64,000 nt of DNA from positions 4,526,001 to 4,590,000 of the forward strand of contig NZ_CP108454.1 of NCBI RefSeq assembly GCF_036240795.1. The letters are read 5' to 3'. The notes below the pieces were generated by a model. The model was given only the letters and a program-made list of their open reading frames with translations, made no database searches and was not told where the DNA came from. This document shows positions 18,274 through 26,010 of this stretch, in pieces (the stretch's first letter is position 1; each line of letters starts with the position of its first letter). The DNA is from Streptomyces sp. NBC_01268. Lineage in GTDB: Bacteria; Actinomycetota; Actinomycetes; Streptomycetales; Streptomycetaceae. Made by a program: the position numbers and the translations under genes.

Positions 18274-19933
18274 AGAAGTCCTTCGACTCGCTGTAGAAGT
18301 AGCCGGCCTTGGTCTGCGTGGCCAGACCCCAGGTGCCGTCGCCGTAGGTGACGGTGGTGACGCTGAAGGCGCCGGTGGAGCCGGTGGCGATGTTCTTCGC
18401 GGCCCAGTACCAGGTCCGCTCGCCCTTGGGCTTGACGTACAGCGTCACCCGCGCGCCGGGCATGGCCTTCCAGACGCCGTTCACCTTCTGCTGCACGACA
18501 CCCTTGACGGTCATCTTTCCGTTGACCCGCGGCCGCGTGGGGCTGTAGGTGACGTTGACGATCCGGGTGGGGATGCGGGACAGGCGCACGTTCGTGCTGT
18601 TCCTGGCGACGAAGCGGTCGCTCTCCGGGTGGTAGATCCGGTAGACCGCGTTGACGTAGCCCCAGGTGCCGAAGTCGTACCAGCAACCGGTGTCGACATA
18701 GCCGGACTTCAGGGTGCGGAAGGTGCGGCCGTTGTCCAGGGAGACCTGGAGGGCGACCCAGTCGGGCTTGGTGTCGCAGTAGCGGGTGCCGGTGCCGAGC
18801 CGTCCGCGGGCCTTCACCCAGCCGTACTCGTCCAGGGTCATGGTGGCGCTGGAGTACGCGAGTTGCTGCGGCACCGCGATCTCCGCGGTGTCGTACACGT
18901 GGGTCGTCCGCAGCGCGAAGTAGACGGACGGCTTCGGCAGCGTGTACAGCCGGGCCGTCGCGTACTGGACCCGGGCCGGGTAGGCGAAGGAGCCGTCCGA
19001 CGCCGTGTCGCCGCCGCCGAGCGGGGTGACCGGGTCGGTGGACGGGTACGGCTCGGTGCCGGCGGTGACGACCGGGACGCCGGCGAAGCCCTGCCAGCCC
19101 TCCTCGGTCAGCCGCTCCACACGGCCCGAGACCTTGACGTCCGTACCGGCGGGGACGCGGTACTTGCCGGCGTCCGAGGTGACCCGGTACGTCAGCTTCT
19201 CCACGCCCACGGCGGGCAGACGGCGCGCCGCCCCCGGGTCGGTGTCGGCGGTCGCGGCGACGACCTCGGCCGTGCCGCCGGTGATCTCGTCGTCCGCGGT
19301 GAAGGGCACCGAGAAGGTGCCGTCGGCGGCGGTCGCGACGGTGGTGGTCCGGGACCGGGGCTTGGAGAAGGCGTCGCTGAGGTTCAGCACGACCTTGACC
19401 GGGGTGCCCTCGGCGGCCGGGCCGGTGGTGTCCGTGGCCGGGTTCCAGGTGGTGGCCGTACCGGACAGGACGACGTTCCGGCTGTCGTAGCTGGTGGTCG
19501 TGCGGTCGAAGGAGGCGGCGGAGACCCCGGTGTGCAGCCGGTAGCCGAAGCTGCCGCCGGTCCAGCGCTGTACGGTGCCGCCGGGCAGCCGGTAGTCGAC
19601 GGCGAGCGGGTAGTCCCCGAGGGCGGTGCCCTCGGGGAGCCGGATCGGAGCGTCGGTGGTCCAGGCCGAGTAGGCCGAAAGCGAGAGCTCGTCCGTCGAG
19701 GCGAGCACGGTGGCGTCCGGGGCGGCCGAGGCGAGGACGCTCACCTTGATCCACAGGGCGTCGTCCGGCAGTCCGACGGTCAGCCGGCCGTCGTCCAGGG
19801 TCGTGGTGCGGCCGACGGTGGCGGCGTACGCGGTCGGGGCCGCGACGGCGGCGGGCAGGGCGACGCCCGCCGACAGGGCGAAAACGGTGGCCGCACGCAC
19901 GAGGGCATGCGGCAAGGTGCGCTTCGAGCGCAT
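18257..19933 (-). CDS. Secreted protein with Ig-like repeats (paralogue of the next gene)
   Basis: A 558-residue exported protein with an N-terminal signal (about residues 1-38, ending in a TAYAA-like cleavage site). The C-terminal half has beta-rich modules such as ATMTLDEYGWVKARGRLGTG and GKMTVKGVVQQKVNGVWKAM, again like repeated surface-protein domains. No catalytic motif is visible. I chose ATG 19933 because a signal sequence follows it and a GGGGG stretch lies upstream; the longer frame upstream lacks support. It forms an operon with the following gene. Confidence 0.75.
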   Translation of the reverse strand: MRSKRTLPHALVRAATVFALSAGVALPAAVAAPTAYAATVGRTTTLDDGRLTVGLPDDALWIKVSVLASAAPDATVLASTDELSLSAYSAWTTDAPIRLPEGTALGDYPLAVDYRLPGGTVQRWTGGSFGYRLHTGVSAASFDRTTTSYDSRNVVLSGTATTWNPATDTTGPAAEGTPVKVVLNLSDAFSKPRSRTTTVATAADGTFSVPFTADDEITGGTAEVVAATADTDPGAARRLPAVGVEKLTYRVTSDAGKYRVPAGTDVKVSGRVERLTEEGWQGFAGVPVVTAGTEPYPSTDPVTPLGGGDTASDGSFAYPARVQYATARLYTLPKPSVYFALRTTHVYDTAEIAVPQQLAYSSATMTLDEYGWVKARGRLGTGTRYCDTKPDWVALQVSLDNGRTFRTLKSGYVDTGCWYDFGTWGYVNAVYRIYHPESDRFVARNSTNVRLSRIPTRIVNVTYSPTRPRVNGKMTVKGVVQQKVNGVWKAMPGARVTLYVKPKGERTWYWAAKNIATGSTGAFSVTTVTYGDGTWGLATQTKAGYFYSESKDFYVDAR

Positions 19934-20141
19934 CAGAGGGACCCCCCACAGGTCGAAAAAGACGCGGCGCTCGGTGGCGCGTGATGATCGCGGGCCGCGT
20001 GGACAGCACGATAGCGCTAGATCGTTGAACGTGTTCACTGGATTGCCTGTTCGCCGCCGCAGTCCGGCAGGGGCATCCTGAGAGGAGAGCCCGGCGCCCT
20101 CAGGCAGTGGCCTCCGGGCAGCGGTCGGACGGGAGAGCGCG

Positions 20142-20612
20142 ATGATCACGCTGCTGACGACACCGGCGGAACGCGAGCTGGTCATCACCCGCACCTTCGA
20201 GGCGCCCGTGAGCCGGGTGTGGGAGGCCTGGACGCGGACCGAGCACGTGCGGGCCTGGTACGGAGTGGCGGGGCTGACCATGTCCGTCTGCGAGATCGAC
20301 CTGCGGCCGGGCGGCGCGTGGCGCTGGGGCCAGCGCACCCCGGACGGCCAGGAGATCGTCTTCTCGGGCGCGTACGAGGAGATCGTCCCGGCCGAGCGGC
20401 TCGTCTACTCGGAGCACTTCGAGCAGATGCCGGACGCCGAGCCGGTCCGCGTCGTCCTCGCCTTCGACGCCACCCCCGACGGCGGCACGGCGCTGACCAG
20501 CACCTCCTTCTGGCCGTCCACGGAGATCCGGGACCAGGCGCTGGCCGCGGGCATGGAGGCGGGGGTGAAGGAGCAGTACGACCGGCTGGCCGACCACCTC
20601 CGCAGGATGTGA
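20142..20612 (+). CDS. SRPBCC/AHSA1-type START-like protein
   Basis: A 156-residue helix-grip protein of the Activator-of-Hsp90-ATPase-like group. It has the typical N-terminus ERELVITRTFEAPVSRVWEAWT and conserved LRPGGAWRWG and FSGAYEEIVPAERLVYSEHFEQ. Members bind small hydrophobic ligands or act as enzyme-like domains, and are often linked to ArsR regulators; none is present here. The stop overlaps the start of the GNAT gene (GTGA), so the two are co-translated. Confidence 0.85.
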   Translation: MITLLTTPAERELVITRTFEAPVSRVWEAWTRTEHVRAWYGVAGLTMSVCEIDLRPGGAWRWGQRTPDGQEIVFSGAYEEIVPAERLVYSEHFEQMPDAEPVRVVLAFDATPDGGTALTSTSFWPSTEIRDQALAAGMEAGVKEQYDRLADHLRRM

Positions 20613-21193
20613 CCGCCCTGGAGGTCCCGCGGCTGACGGCGGACGGGCTGCTGCTGCGCCCCTGGGAGCTGGCGGACCTGCCGCTGGTCCGCGAGGCGTC
20701 GGCCGACCCGTACATACCGCTGATCACGACCGTCCCGCCGGTCTGGTCGCGGGCGGCGGGCGAGGCGTTCGTGCGGCGCCAGTGGGCCCGCGCGCAGAGC
20801 GGCGCGGGCTACCCCTTCGTCATCGCCCGCACCTCCGACGCGCGCCCCCTCGGCACGATCGGCCTGTGGCTCCGCGACCTCCCCGAGGGGCGCGCGACCC
20901 TCGGCTACTGGCTCGCCCCGCACGCCCGGGGCAACGGCACCGCCGCCCGTGCCCTCGCCGCCCTCACCGCCTGGGCCACCACCGAACTCCGCGTCCCCCG
21001 ACTCCAGCTCCTCGTCGAACCCTGGAACGAGCCCTCGGCCCGCACGGCCGAACGGGCCGGGTTCGTACGGGAGGGGGTGCTGCGGGGGTGGCAGGAAGTG
21101 GGCGGGGTGCGGCGGGACATGGTGATGTACGGGCGGGTGGCCGGCCCCCGCGCGGGAGGCGCGGCCGGATCTCAGAGCGCGGGCAGCTCGTAG
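20609..21193 (+). CDS. GNAT-family N-acetyltransferase
   Basis: A 194-residue acetyl-CoA-dependent acetyltransferase of the RimJ/RimL type. The N-terminus is LTADGLLLRPWELADLPLV and the CoA loop region reads GYWLAPHARGNGTAARALAALTAWA. Typical final strands RLQLLVEPWNEPSARTAERAGF are followed by a short tail. The substrate (protein N-terminus, amine or drug) is not evident. It starts with GTG overlapping the upstream stop codon. Confidence 0.88.
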   Translation: MTALEVPRLTADGLLLRPWELADLPLVREASADPYIPLITTVPPVWSRAAGEAFVRRQWARAQSGAGYPFVIARTSDARPLGTIGLWLRDLPEGRATLGYWLAPHARGNGTAARALAALTAWATTELRVPRLQLLVEPWNEPSARTAERAGFVREGVLRGWQEVGGVRRDMVMYGRVAGPRAGGAAGSQSAGSS

Positions 21194-21510
21194 CGCAGCA
21201 GGGCGCGGGCCATGGGCTCGCCGGTGCGCCGGGCGTGCGCGGCGCGTGCCTTGACCTCGCGGAGCGTGCGGGGGCGCCAACCGGGGCCGCCGCAGCAGCT
21301 CTTGTGGAAACCGATGCCCGCGTTCAGCAGGACCGACAGCGCCCGCCAGGCCGCCACGTCCCGCCGCCGGGGCGGCGCGAACGCGGAGCCGGCGTGGATC
21401 ATCACCCGCGCGCAGCGCGGACACCGCCGCTCCCGGGTGATGTCGAGGTACGGCTGCTTGTACGACGCCCGACACGGCAGACAGACGAACGAGGTCTTGG
21501 CATAGCCCAT
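21172..21510 (-). CDS. Small zinc-ribbon-like hypothetical protein
   Basis: A 112-residue protein with two CXXC pairs, CLPC near residue 10 and CPRC near 31, that likely bind one zinc. A later GFHKSCCGGPGWRPRTL segment adds two Cys residues. I chose ATG 21510 (MGYAKTSFVCLPCRASYKQ). No known function is recognised. It overlaps the convergent GNAT gene by 22 bases. Confidence 0.6.
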   Translation of the reverse strand: MGYAKTSFVCLPCRASYKQPYLDITRERRCPRCARVMIHAGSAFAPPRRRDVAAWRALSVLLNAGIGFHKSCCGGPGWRPRTLREVKARAAHARRTGEPMARALLRYELPAL

Positions 21511-21611
21511 GGGCGCAGCGTAGAAGGTGCCGCGACCCGACCACCATCGGGATTCGGCTCCCACGCGTCAGCCCCGGCGGAACAGCCCGGTCCAGGGGGT
21601 GTCTTGTCCCG

Positions 21612-22361
21612 TCACTCCGTTCCGTCCCGTTGTCCCTCCGGGCCCGCCAGCAGGCCCGTGTCCTGGCCCGCGCGCTCCAGGGACGCCGTCACGAAGCCGT
21701 TCGCCTTCAGTTCCTCGATCGTCGCGCGGAGGAACGCGACCGTCTCCGCGGAGCGCGTCACCGGGGTGCCGACGGCCTGGCGGATCTGCATGAAGCGGGG
21801 GTCGAGGAGGCGGACCTCCGGGTGGGCGGCCGCGTACGCGGTCATCGGCTGGCGGATGCCCGCGCCCGCCTCCAGGCCCTGCGCCGCGAACGTGTCGACG
21901 CCCTCCTCGCCGCGCACCAGTTCCGCGTGGCGCAGGGTGCGGGTGAGGTAGAGGTCGTACGCGGAGCCCGCCTTCACCCCGATGCGGACGCCCGGGGCGT
22001 CCACCTCCTCGGGGCTCGTCAGGGCGGAGTCGCGCGGCACCGCGTACACGCCCTCGATGACGACGTACGGAGCCGTGAACGCGACCTCCGCCTCCCGCGC
22101 CGGCTCGACGGCGAGGAAGCAGAGGTCGGCGCGGCCGGTCGCCATCGCCTCGTACGACTTGCGCGCCGCGTCGAAGCAGAGCAGCTCCACCGGTACGCCG
22201 AGCCGGGCGCCGATCTCGCGGGCCAGGTCCACGGTGATGCCGGCGGGCGCCTCCGGGGTGCCCTGGGCCAGGACCGGGTTGCCCAGGTTGATCGAGGCGC
22301 GCAGGGTGCCGGTCGGGGCCAGGTCCCGGACGAGGGCGGGCGTTGTCGTCACAGAGGTCAT
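21612..22361 (-). CDS. Family 3 solute-binding-like protein lacking a signal peptide
   Basis: A 249-residue protein resembling polar-amino-acid binding proteins of ABC transporters (SBP_bac_3): APTGTLRASINLGNPVLAQ, GITVDLAREIGARLGVPVEL, ADLCFLAVEPAREAEVAFTAPY, GVRIGVKAGSAYDLYL. The N-terminus MTSVTTTPALVRDLAPTG has neither signal nor lipobox, so it would remain in the cytoplasm. It could be a cyclohexadienyl-dehydratase-like enzyme, a cytoplasmic sensor, or misannotated at the start, though no upstream signal-coding frame is visible. No permease is adjacent. Confidence 0.78.
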   Translation of the reverse strand: MTSVTTTPALVRDLAPTGTLRASINLGNPVLAQGTPEAPAGITVDLAREIGARLGVPVELLCFDAARKSYEAMATGRADLCFLAVEPAREAEVAFTAPYVVIEGVYAVPRDSALTSPEEVDAPGVRIGVKAGSAYDLYLTRTLRHAELVRGEEGVDTFAAQGLEAGAGIRQPMTAYAAAHPEVRLLDPRFMQIRQAVGTPVTRSAETVAFLRATIEELKANGFVTASLERAGQDTGLLAGPEGQRDGTE

Positions 22362-22444
22362 GGGGCCGGAGTGTAGAGCCCGGGGGGTGGGTTTCGGCAG
22401 GTCAGGCGGGTGGGGCGGGGAGTCGTACGGGTACGGGGGCGCCG

Positions 22445-23404
22445 TCACGGACCCGTCGGGGCGTGCGCCTCCGCCAGGCGGGACAGGTCCTCGTCCGTCA
22501 GCCGCAGCGCGCCCGCCGCCACGTTGGCCGTCAGGTGGCCGAGGTCGCCGGTGCCGGGGATGGCGAGCAGGTGGGGGCCCTGGTGGAGGGTCCAGGCGAG
22601 GCGGATCTGGGCCGGGGACGCCCCGTGCTCCCGGGCCACGGCCAGGATCGCGTCCGGCTCCGCGGCGGCCGTCGTGCCCGCCTCCCGGCCCGCCGCGGCG
22701 ATCGAGTAGAACGGCACGAACGCGATGCCCTGTTCGCCGCAGTGGCGGACGAACTCGGTGTACTCCGGGCGCACTCCGATCCCGTACATGTTCTGCACGC
22801 ACACCACGGGCGCTATCCTCCGCGCCTCTTCGAGCTGCTCGGGCGTGACGTTCGAGACGCCGAGGTGGCGGATGAGGCCGGCCTCGCGGAGTTCGGCGAG
22901 GGCGCCGAAGCGTTCGGCGACGGAGTCGGTGCCGAGGACCCGGAGGTTGACGACGTCGAGGTGGTCGCGGCCGAGCTGGCGCAGGTTCTCCTCGACCTGG
23001 GCGCGCAGCGCCGCCGGGGTGCGGGCGTGCTCGGTCCAGGCGCCGGAGGTGTCGCGCGCGGGGCCGACCTTCGTCGCGATGACGAGGTCGTCGGGGTAGC
23101 GGCCCGAGGGCCCTGCGAGCGCGCGGTTGATGAGCTCGTTGGCGGAGCGCAGGCGCGAGAAGTAGAAAGCGGCGGTATCCAGGTGGTTCACGCCGAGCTC
23201 GACGGCCCTGCGCAGGACGCCGATCGCCTGCTCGCGGTCCCTTGGCACGGCGTCCTCGATGAGGGCGCCGCCGGTCTGCGGCAGCCGCATGGTGCCGAAG
23301 CCGACGCGGCGGACGGGGAGGTCGCCGAGCGTCCACGTGCCCGCGGCGGCGGCGGACGGGGAGACGGCGGGGGCAGGGGCGGGGGTGATCCGGTCTGAGG
23401 TCAT
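22445..23404 (-). CDS. Aldo/keto reductase
   Basis: A 319-residue NADPH-dependent oxidoreductase with a TIM-barrel fold. The tetrad Asp-Tyr is visible in LDTAAFYFSRLRS and the Lys in LVIATKVGPA. The usual catalytic His (in a DLYQIH-type motif) is replaced in LDVVNLRVLG. The C-terminal NADP motif reads HLLAIPGTGDLGHLTANV. Members of this Streptomyces subgroup act on aldehydes or are uncharacterised. It has its own upstream region and starts at ATG 23404. Confidence 0.88.
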   Translation of the reverse strand: MTSDRITPAPAPAVSPSAAAAGTWTLGDLPVRRVGFGTMRLPQTGGALIEDAVPRDREQAIGVLRRAVELGVNHLDTAAFYFSRLRSANELINRALAGPSGRYPDDLVIATKVGPARDTSGAWTEHARTPAALRAQVEENLRQLGRDHLDVVNLRVLGTDSVAERFGALAELREAGLIRHLGVSNVTPEQLEEARRIAPVVCVQNMYGIGVRPEYTEFVRHCGEQGIAFVPFYSIAAAGREAGTTAAAEPDAILAVAREHGASPAQIRLAWTLHQGPHLLAIPGTGDLGHLTANVAAGALRLTDEDLSRLAEAHAPTGP

Positions 23405-23500
23405 GGCGGGGATGATCTCCCGCCGGGCCCGTCCTGGCCAGCCGCTTTCTCCGGCCGTACGCTGCGTCCGACGTGATCGCGGCTCGGGGGAGGCGGGGGA

Positions 23501-24259
23501 ATGGCGGCTGCACGCGAGGGCAGACCGGTGCGGGTGTGGCAGGTGCGGCAGCTGCACGCCGACGGGGACCGCGCCGAACGGACCGCCCGGCGCTTCCTCC
23601 TGAGCGCCCGGCTGATGGCGGCCGCCGCCGTCCTGCTCGGCCATCTCGCGGTGCTGCTGCTCTGGCTGGACCCCGCCCCGCCCGGGCAGCGGTGGGCGCT
23701 CGGCGTCGGCGCGGCGGCGCTCGGCTGCGGGGCGGCGTGGGTGACGGTGCTCGCCCGGGCGGGGAGGTGGCTGCGGGCCGGCGTGATCGCCGACGCGGGC
23801 AGCGGCCCGCCGCCCGCGACCGCTCTGCTGCCCGACGCCCTCGGCGGGCCGCCCGACTGGCTGGGGGACTGGGCGCGGCTGCTGCACCTGGTGTCGATGT
23901 GCGTACCGCTCGGCGCGCTGACCGCCGCCCTGGCGAGCGCGCCGGGCGACGCCGGCATGATCAAGCTGGCCGCCTGGGGCGCCACCGGCTTCGCGCTGCT
24001 GCTCACCGGGATCATGGGCGGCATCGTCGGCGGTCTGGCCTTCGGCCTGGTGGACACGGACGAGGAGTGCTGGACGGTACGAGGGGCCCTACGCCGCCTC
24101 CGCCGGTACGCCGTGCCGTTCCTGCTCGCGGCGCCGTGGCTGGCCGGCTGGACCTCGGGCTGGTCGGCACTGCTCGTGGGCGGGGCGCTGCTGTGGCTCC
24201 TGATCGCGCCGGTGAACTACGTGGGCATGCAGATACCGGGGACGTCCTCGTCCGACTGA
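23501..24259 (+). CDS. Multi-pass membrane protein of unknown function
   Basis: A 252-residue protein with five or six hydrophobic helices: MAAAAVLLGHLAVLLLW, WALGVGAAALGCGAAWVTVL, LHLVSMCVPLGALTAALA, GFALLLTGIMGGIVGGLAFG, AVPFLLAAPWLAGWTSGWSA and LLVGGALLWLLIAP. No transporter or enzyme signature is recognised. ATG 23501 follows GGGGGA. The gene is monocistronic between two oppositely oriented or separated units. Confidence 0.6.
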   Translation: MAAAREGRPVRVWQVRQLHADGDRAERTARRFLLSARLMAAAAVLLGHLAVLLLWLDPAPPGQRWALGVGAAALGCGAAWVTVLARAGRWLRAGVIADAGSGPPPATALLPDALGGPPDWLGDWARLLHLVSMCVPLGALTAALASAPGDAGMIKLAAWGATGFALLLTGIMGGIVGGLAFGLVDTDEECWTVRGALRRLRRYAVPFLLAAPWLAGWTSGWSALLVGGALLWLLIAPVNYVGMQIPGTSSSD

Positions 24260-24283
24260 CGCACCCGGCCGCGACGGGCCCGT

Positions 24284-24440
24284 CGCGCCTCTCTCCCCGG
24301 CTCTCCCCCTCCGGCTCTCTTCCCTCCGGCTCTTCCCTCCGGCTCTCCCCCCCCGGCTCTCTTCCTTCCGGCTCTCCCCCCTCCGGCTCTCTCCGCTCCC
24401 CTCCCTCCCCGCTCCCCGCTCTCCGCTCCGCTCTCTCCCC
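24284..24440 (+). repeat. Pyrimidine-rich short tandem repeats (CTCCGGCTCT type)
   Basis: About 150 bases of imperfect repeats of units like CCCTCCGGCTCT and CCCCTCCGGCTCTCTT, almost purely C/T on the plus strand. It fills most of the 247-base gap between the membrane protein and the peptidase gene. The strand asymmetry could favour triplex or R-loop structure and slippage, so length may vary between strains. No gene is seen. Confidence 0.7.
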
Positions 24441-24506
24441 GCCTCCGCCACCCCGGGGGCTACCCCCACCCCCCACCCGCGTGCCTGCCGGATGGGGGGC
24501 TGACGC

Positions 24507-26003
24507 ATGGTCAACGATGCTTCCTGCATGACGACTTCCGCTGGTATCGCGCTCGCCCTCGCCCTCGCCTCCGCCGCCCTCGCCCCCACGGCGAGCGCCG
24601 CCCCGGTGGCCCCCTCCGCCCCCTCCCTGAGCTGGTCCGCGTGCGGTGACGCGGCCCTCGGCCAGGAGTGCGCCACGCTCACCGTCCCGCTCGACTACGC
24701 GGATCCGCACGGGCGGCAGGTCGGGCTCGCCGTGTCCCGGATCCTCAGCGACCGGCCCGAGGCGCGGCGCGGGGTCCTGCTCGTGGTGCCCGGCGGGCCC
24801 GGCGGGTCGGGGGTGCAGCGCCTGTCGACGAAGGGAGCGGCGCTGGGGAAGGAGCTCGGCGGGGCCTACGACCTGGTGGGCTTCGATCCGCGCGGGGTCG
24901 GCGGCAGCATGAAGGCGGACTGCGGGCTCGCGGACGACGACCGGCGCCTCGTGAACCTGCGCAGCTGGCCCGCCGCCGACGGCTCCATCGACGCGTCGGT
25001 CGAGCGCTCCCGTCGCACCGCGGAGGCCTGCGCCCGCAACGGCGGCGCCGAGCTGCGCAGCCTCACCACCGCCAACCAGGTCCGGGACATGGACCGGCTG
25101 CGGGCGGCGCTCGGCGAGCGGAAGGTGTCGGTGTGGGGCGTCTCGTACGGCACGTACGTCACCGCGCAGTACGCGCAGAAGTTCCCGCACCGCACCGACC
25201 GGCTGGTCCTCGACAGCAGCGCCGACCCGAACCCGCGCACCGTCGCCCAGGGCTGGCTGCGGGGGATGGCGCGGGGCGCCGAGGACCGCTTCCCCGACTT
25301 CGCCGCGTGGGCCGCGCACCCGGACCGGGCGAAGGACGGGCTGCGGCTCGCCGAACGCGCCGAGGACGTGCGCCCCCTCGTCCTCGGTCTCGCCGCCCGG
25401 CTGGACCGGGAGCCGAAGCCCTCGACCACGGACGGCGTGCCGCTGACCGGCAACCTGCTGCGGCAGGCCCTGCAGATGGCCCTCTACTCGGACTCCCAGT
25501 TCGAGGGCCTGGCCCGGCTGGTCCAGCAGGCCCGCACCGCGTCCGCGACGCCCGTCCTGCCGCCGGCCCTGTCCGGCCCGATGCCCGGTGCCGACGCGGC
25601 CGTCACGGTCGGCGTGATCTGCAACGACGTGAAGTGGCGGGGTTCCGTCCGCTCGTACGAGCGTGCCGTGGCCGCCGACCGGGCCGCGTACCCCCTGACG
25701 GCGGGCATGCCGGCCAACATCACGCCCTGCTCCTTCTGGAAGGGCGGCCCGGTCGAGCGGCCCACCCGCCTCACCGACGAGGGCCCCTCCAACATCCTCA
25801 TGATCCAGAGCCTGCGCGACCCCGCCACCCCGCACTCGGCCGGCCTCAAGATGCGCGAGGCCCTCGGCGCCAAGGCCCGGCTGGTCTCCGTCGACCACGG
25901 TGGCCACGGCATGTACCTCGGCAACGGCAACCCCTGCGGCGACCGCACGGTGACCCGCTTCCTCCTGACGGGCGAGCGGCCGGCGACGGACGCCACCTGC
26001 TGA
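24507..26003 (+). CDS. Secreted alpha/beta-hydrolase peptidase (tripeptidyl aminopeptidase family)
   Basis: A 498-residue exported serine hydrolase similar to Streptomyces SlpD/SlpE and tripeptidyl aminopeptidases, which trim peptides outside the cell. The signal sequence ends near TASAAP (residue 32-33). The oxyanion loop is VVPGGPGGSG, the nucleophile elbow GVSYGTY and the C-terminal TAP-like domain carries the catalytic His in VSVDHGGHGMYL. ATG 24507 has a GGGGGG stretch seven bases upstream; an in-frame ATG at 24528 is less favoured. There is no lipobox, so it is probably released. Confidence 0.88.
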   Translation: MVNDASCMTTSAGIALALALASAALAPTASAAPVAPSAPSLSWSACGDAALGQECATLTVPLDYADPHGRQVGLAVSRILSDRPEARRGVLLVVPGGPGGSGVQRLSTKGAALGKELGGAYDLVGFDPRGVGGSMKADCGLADDDRRLVNLRSWPAADGSIDASVERSRRTAEACARNGGAELRSLTTANQVRDMDRLRAALGERKVSVWGVSYGTYVTAQYAQKFPHRTDRLVLDSSADPNPRTVAQGWLRGMARGAEDRFPDFAAWAAHPDRAKDGLRLAERAEDVRPLVLGLAARLDREPKPSTTDGVPLTGNLLRQALQMALYSDSQFEGLARLVQQARTASATPVLPPALSGPMPGADAAVTVGVICNDVKWRGSVRSYERAVAADRAAYPLTAGMPANITPCSFWKGGPVERPTRLTDEGPSNILMIQSLRDPATPHSAGLKMREALGAKARLVSVDHGGHGMYLGNGNPCGDRTVTRFLLTGERPATDATC

Positions 26004-26010
26004 ACCCGCC

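Noticed and set aside
24284..24440. CT repeats considered as a CRISPR array
   Set aside because: Units are 10-16 bases and imperfect, with no spacers; no cas genes.
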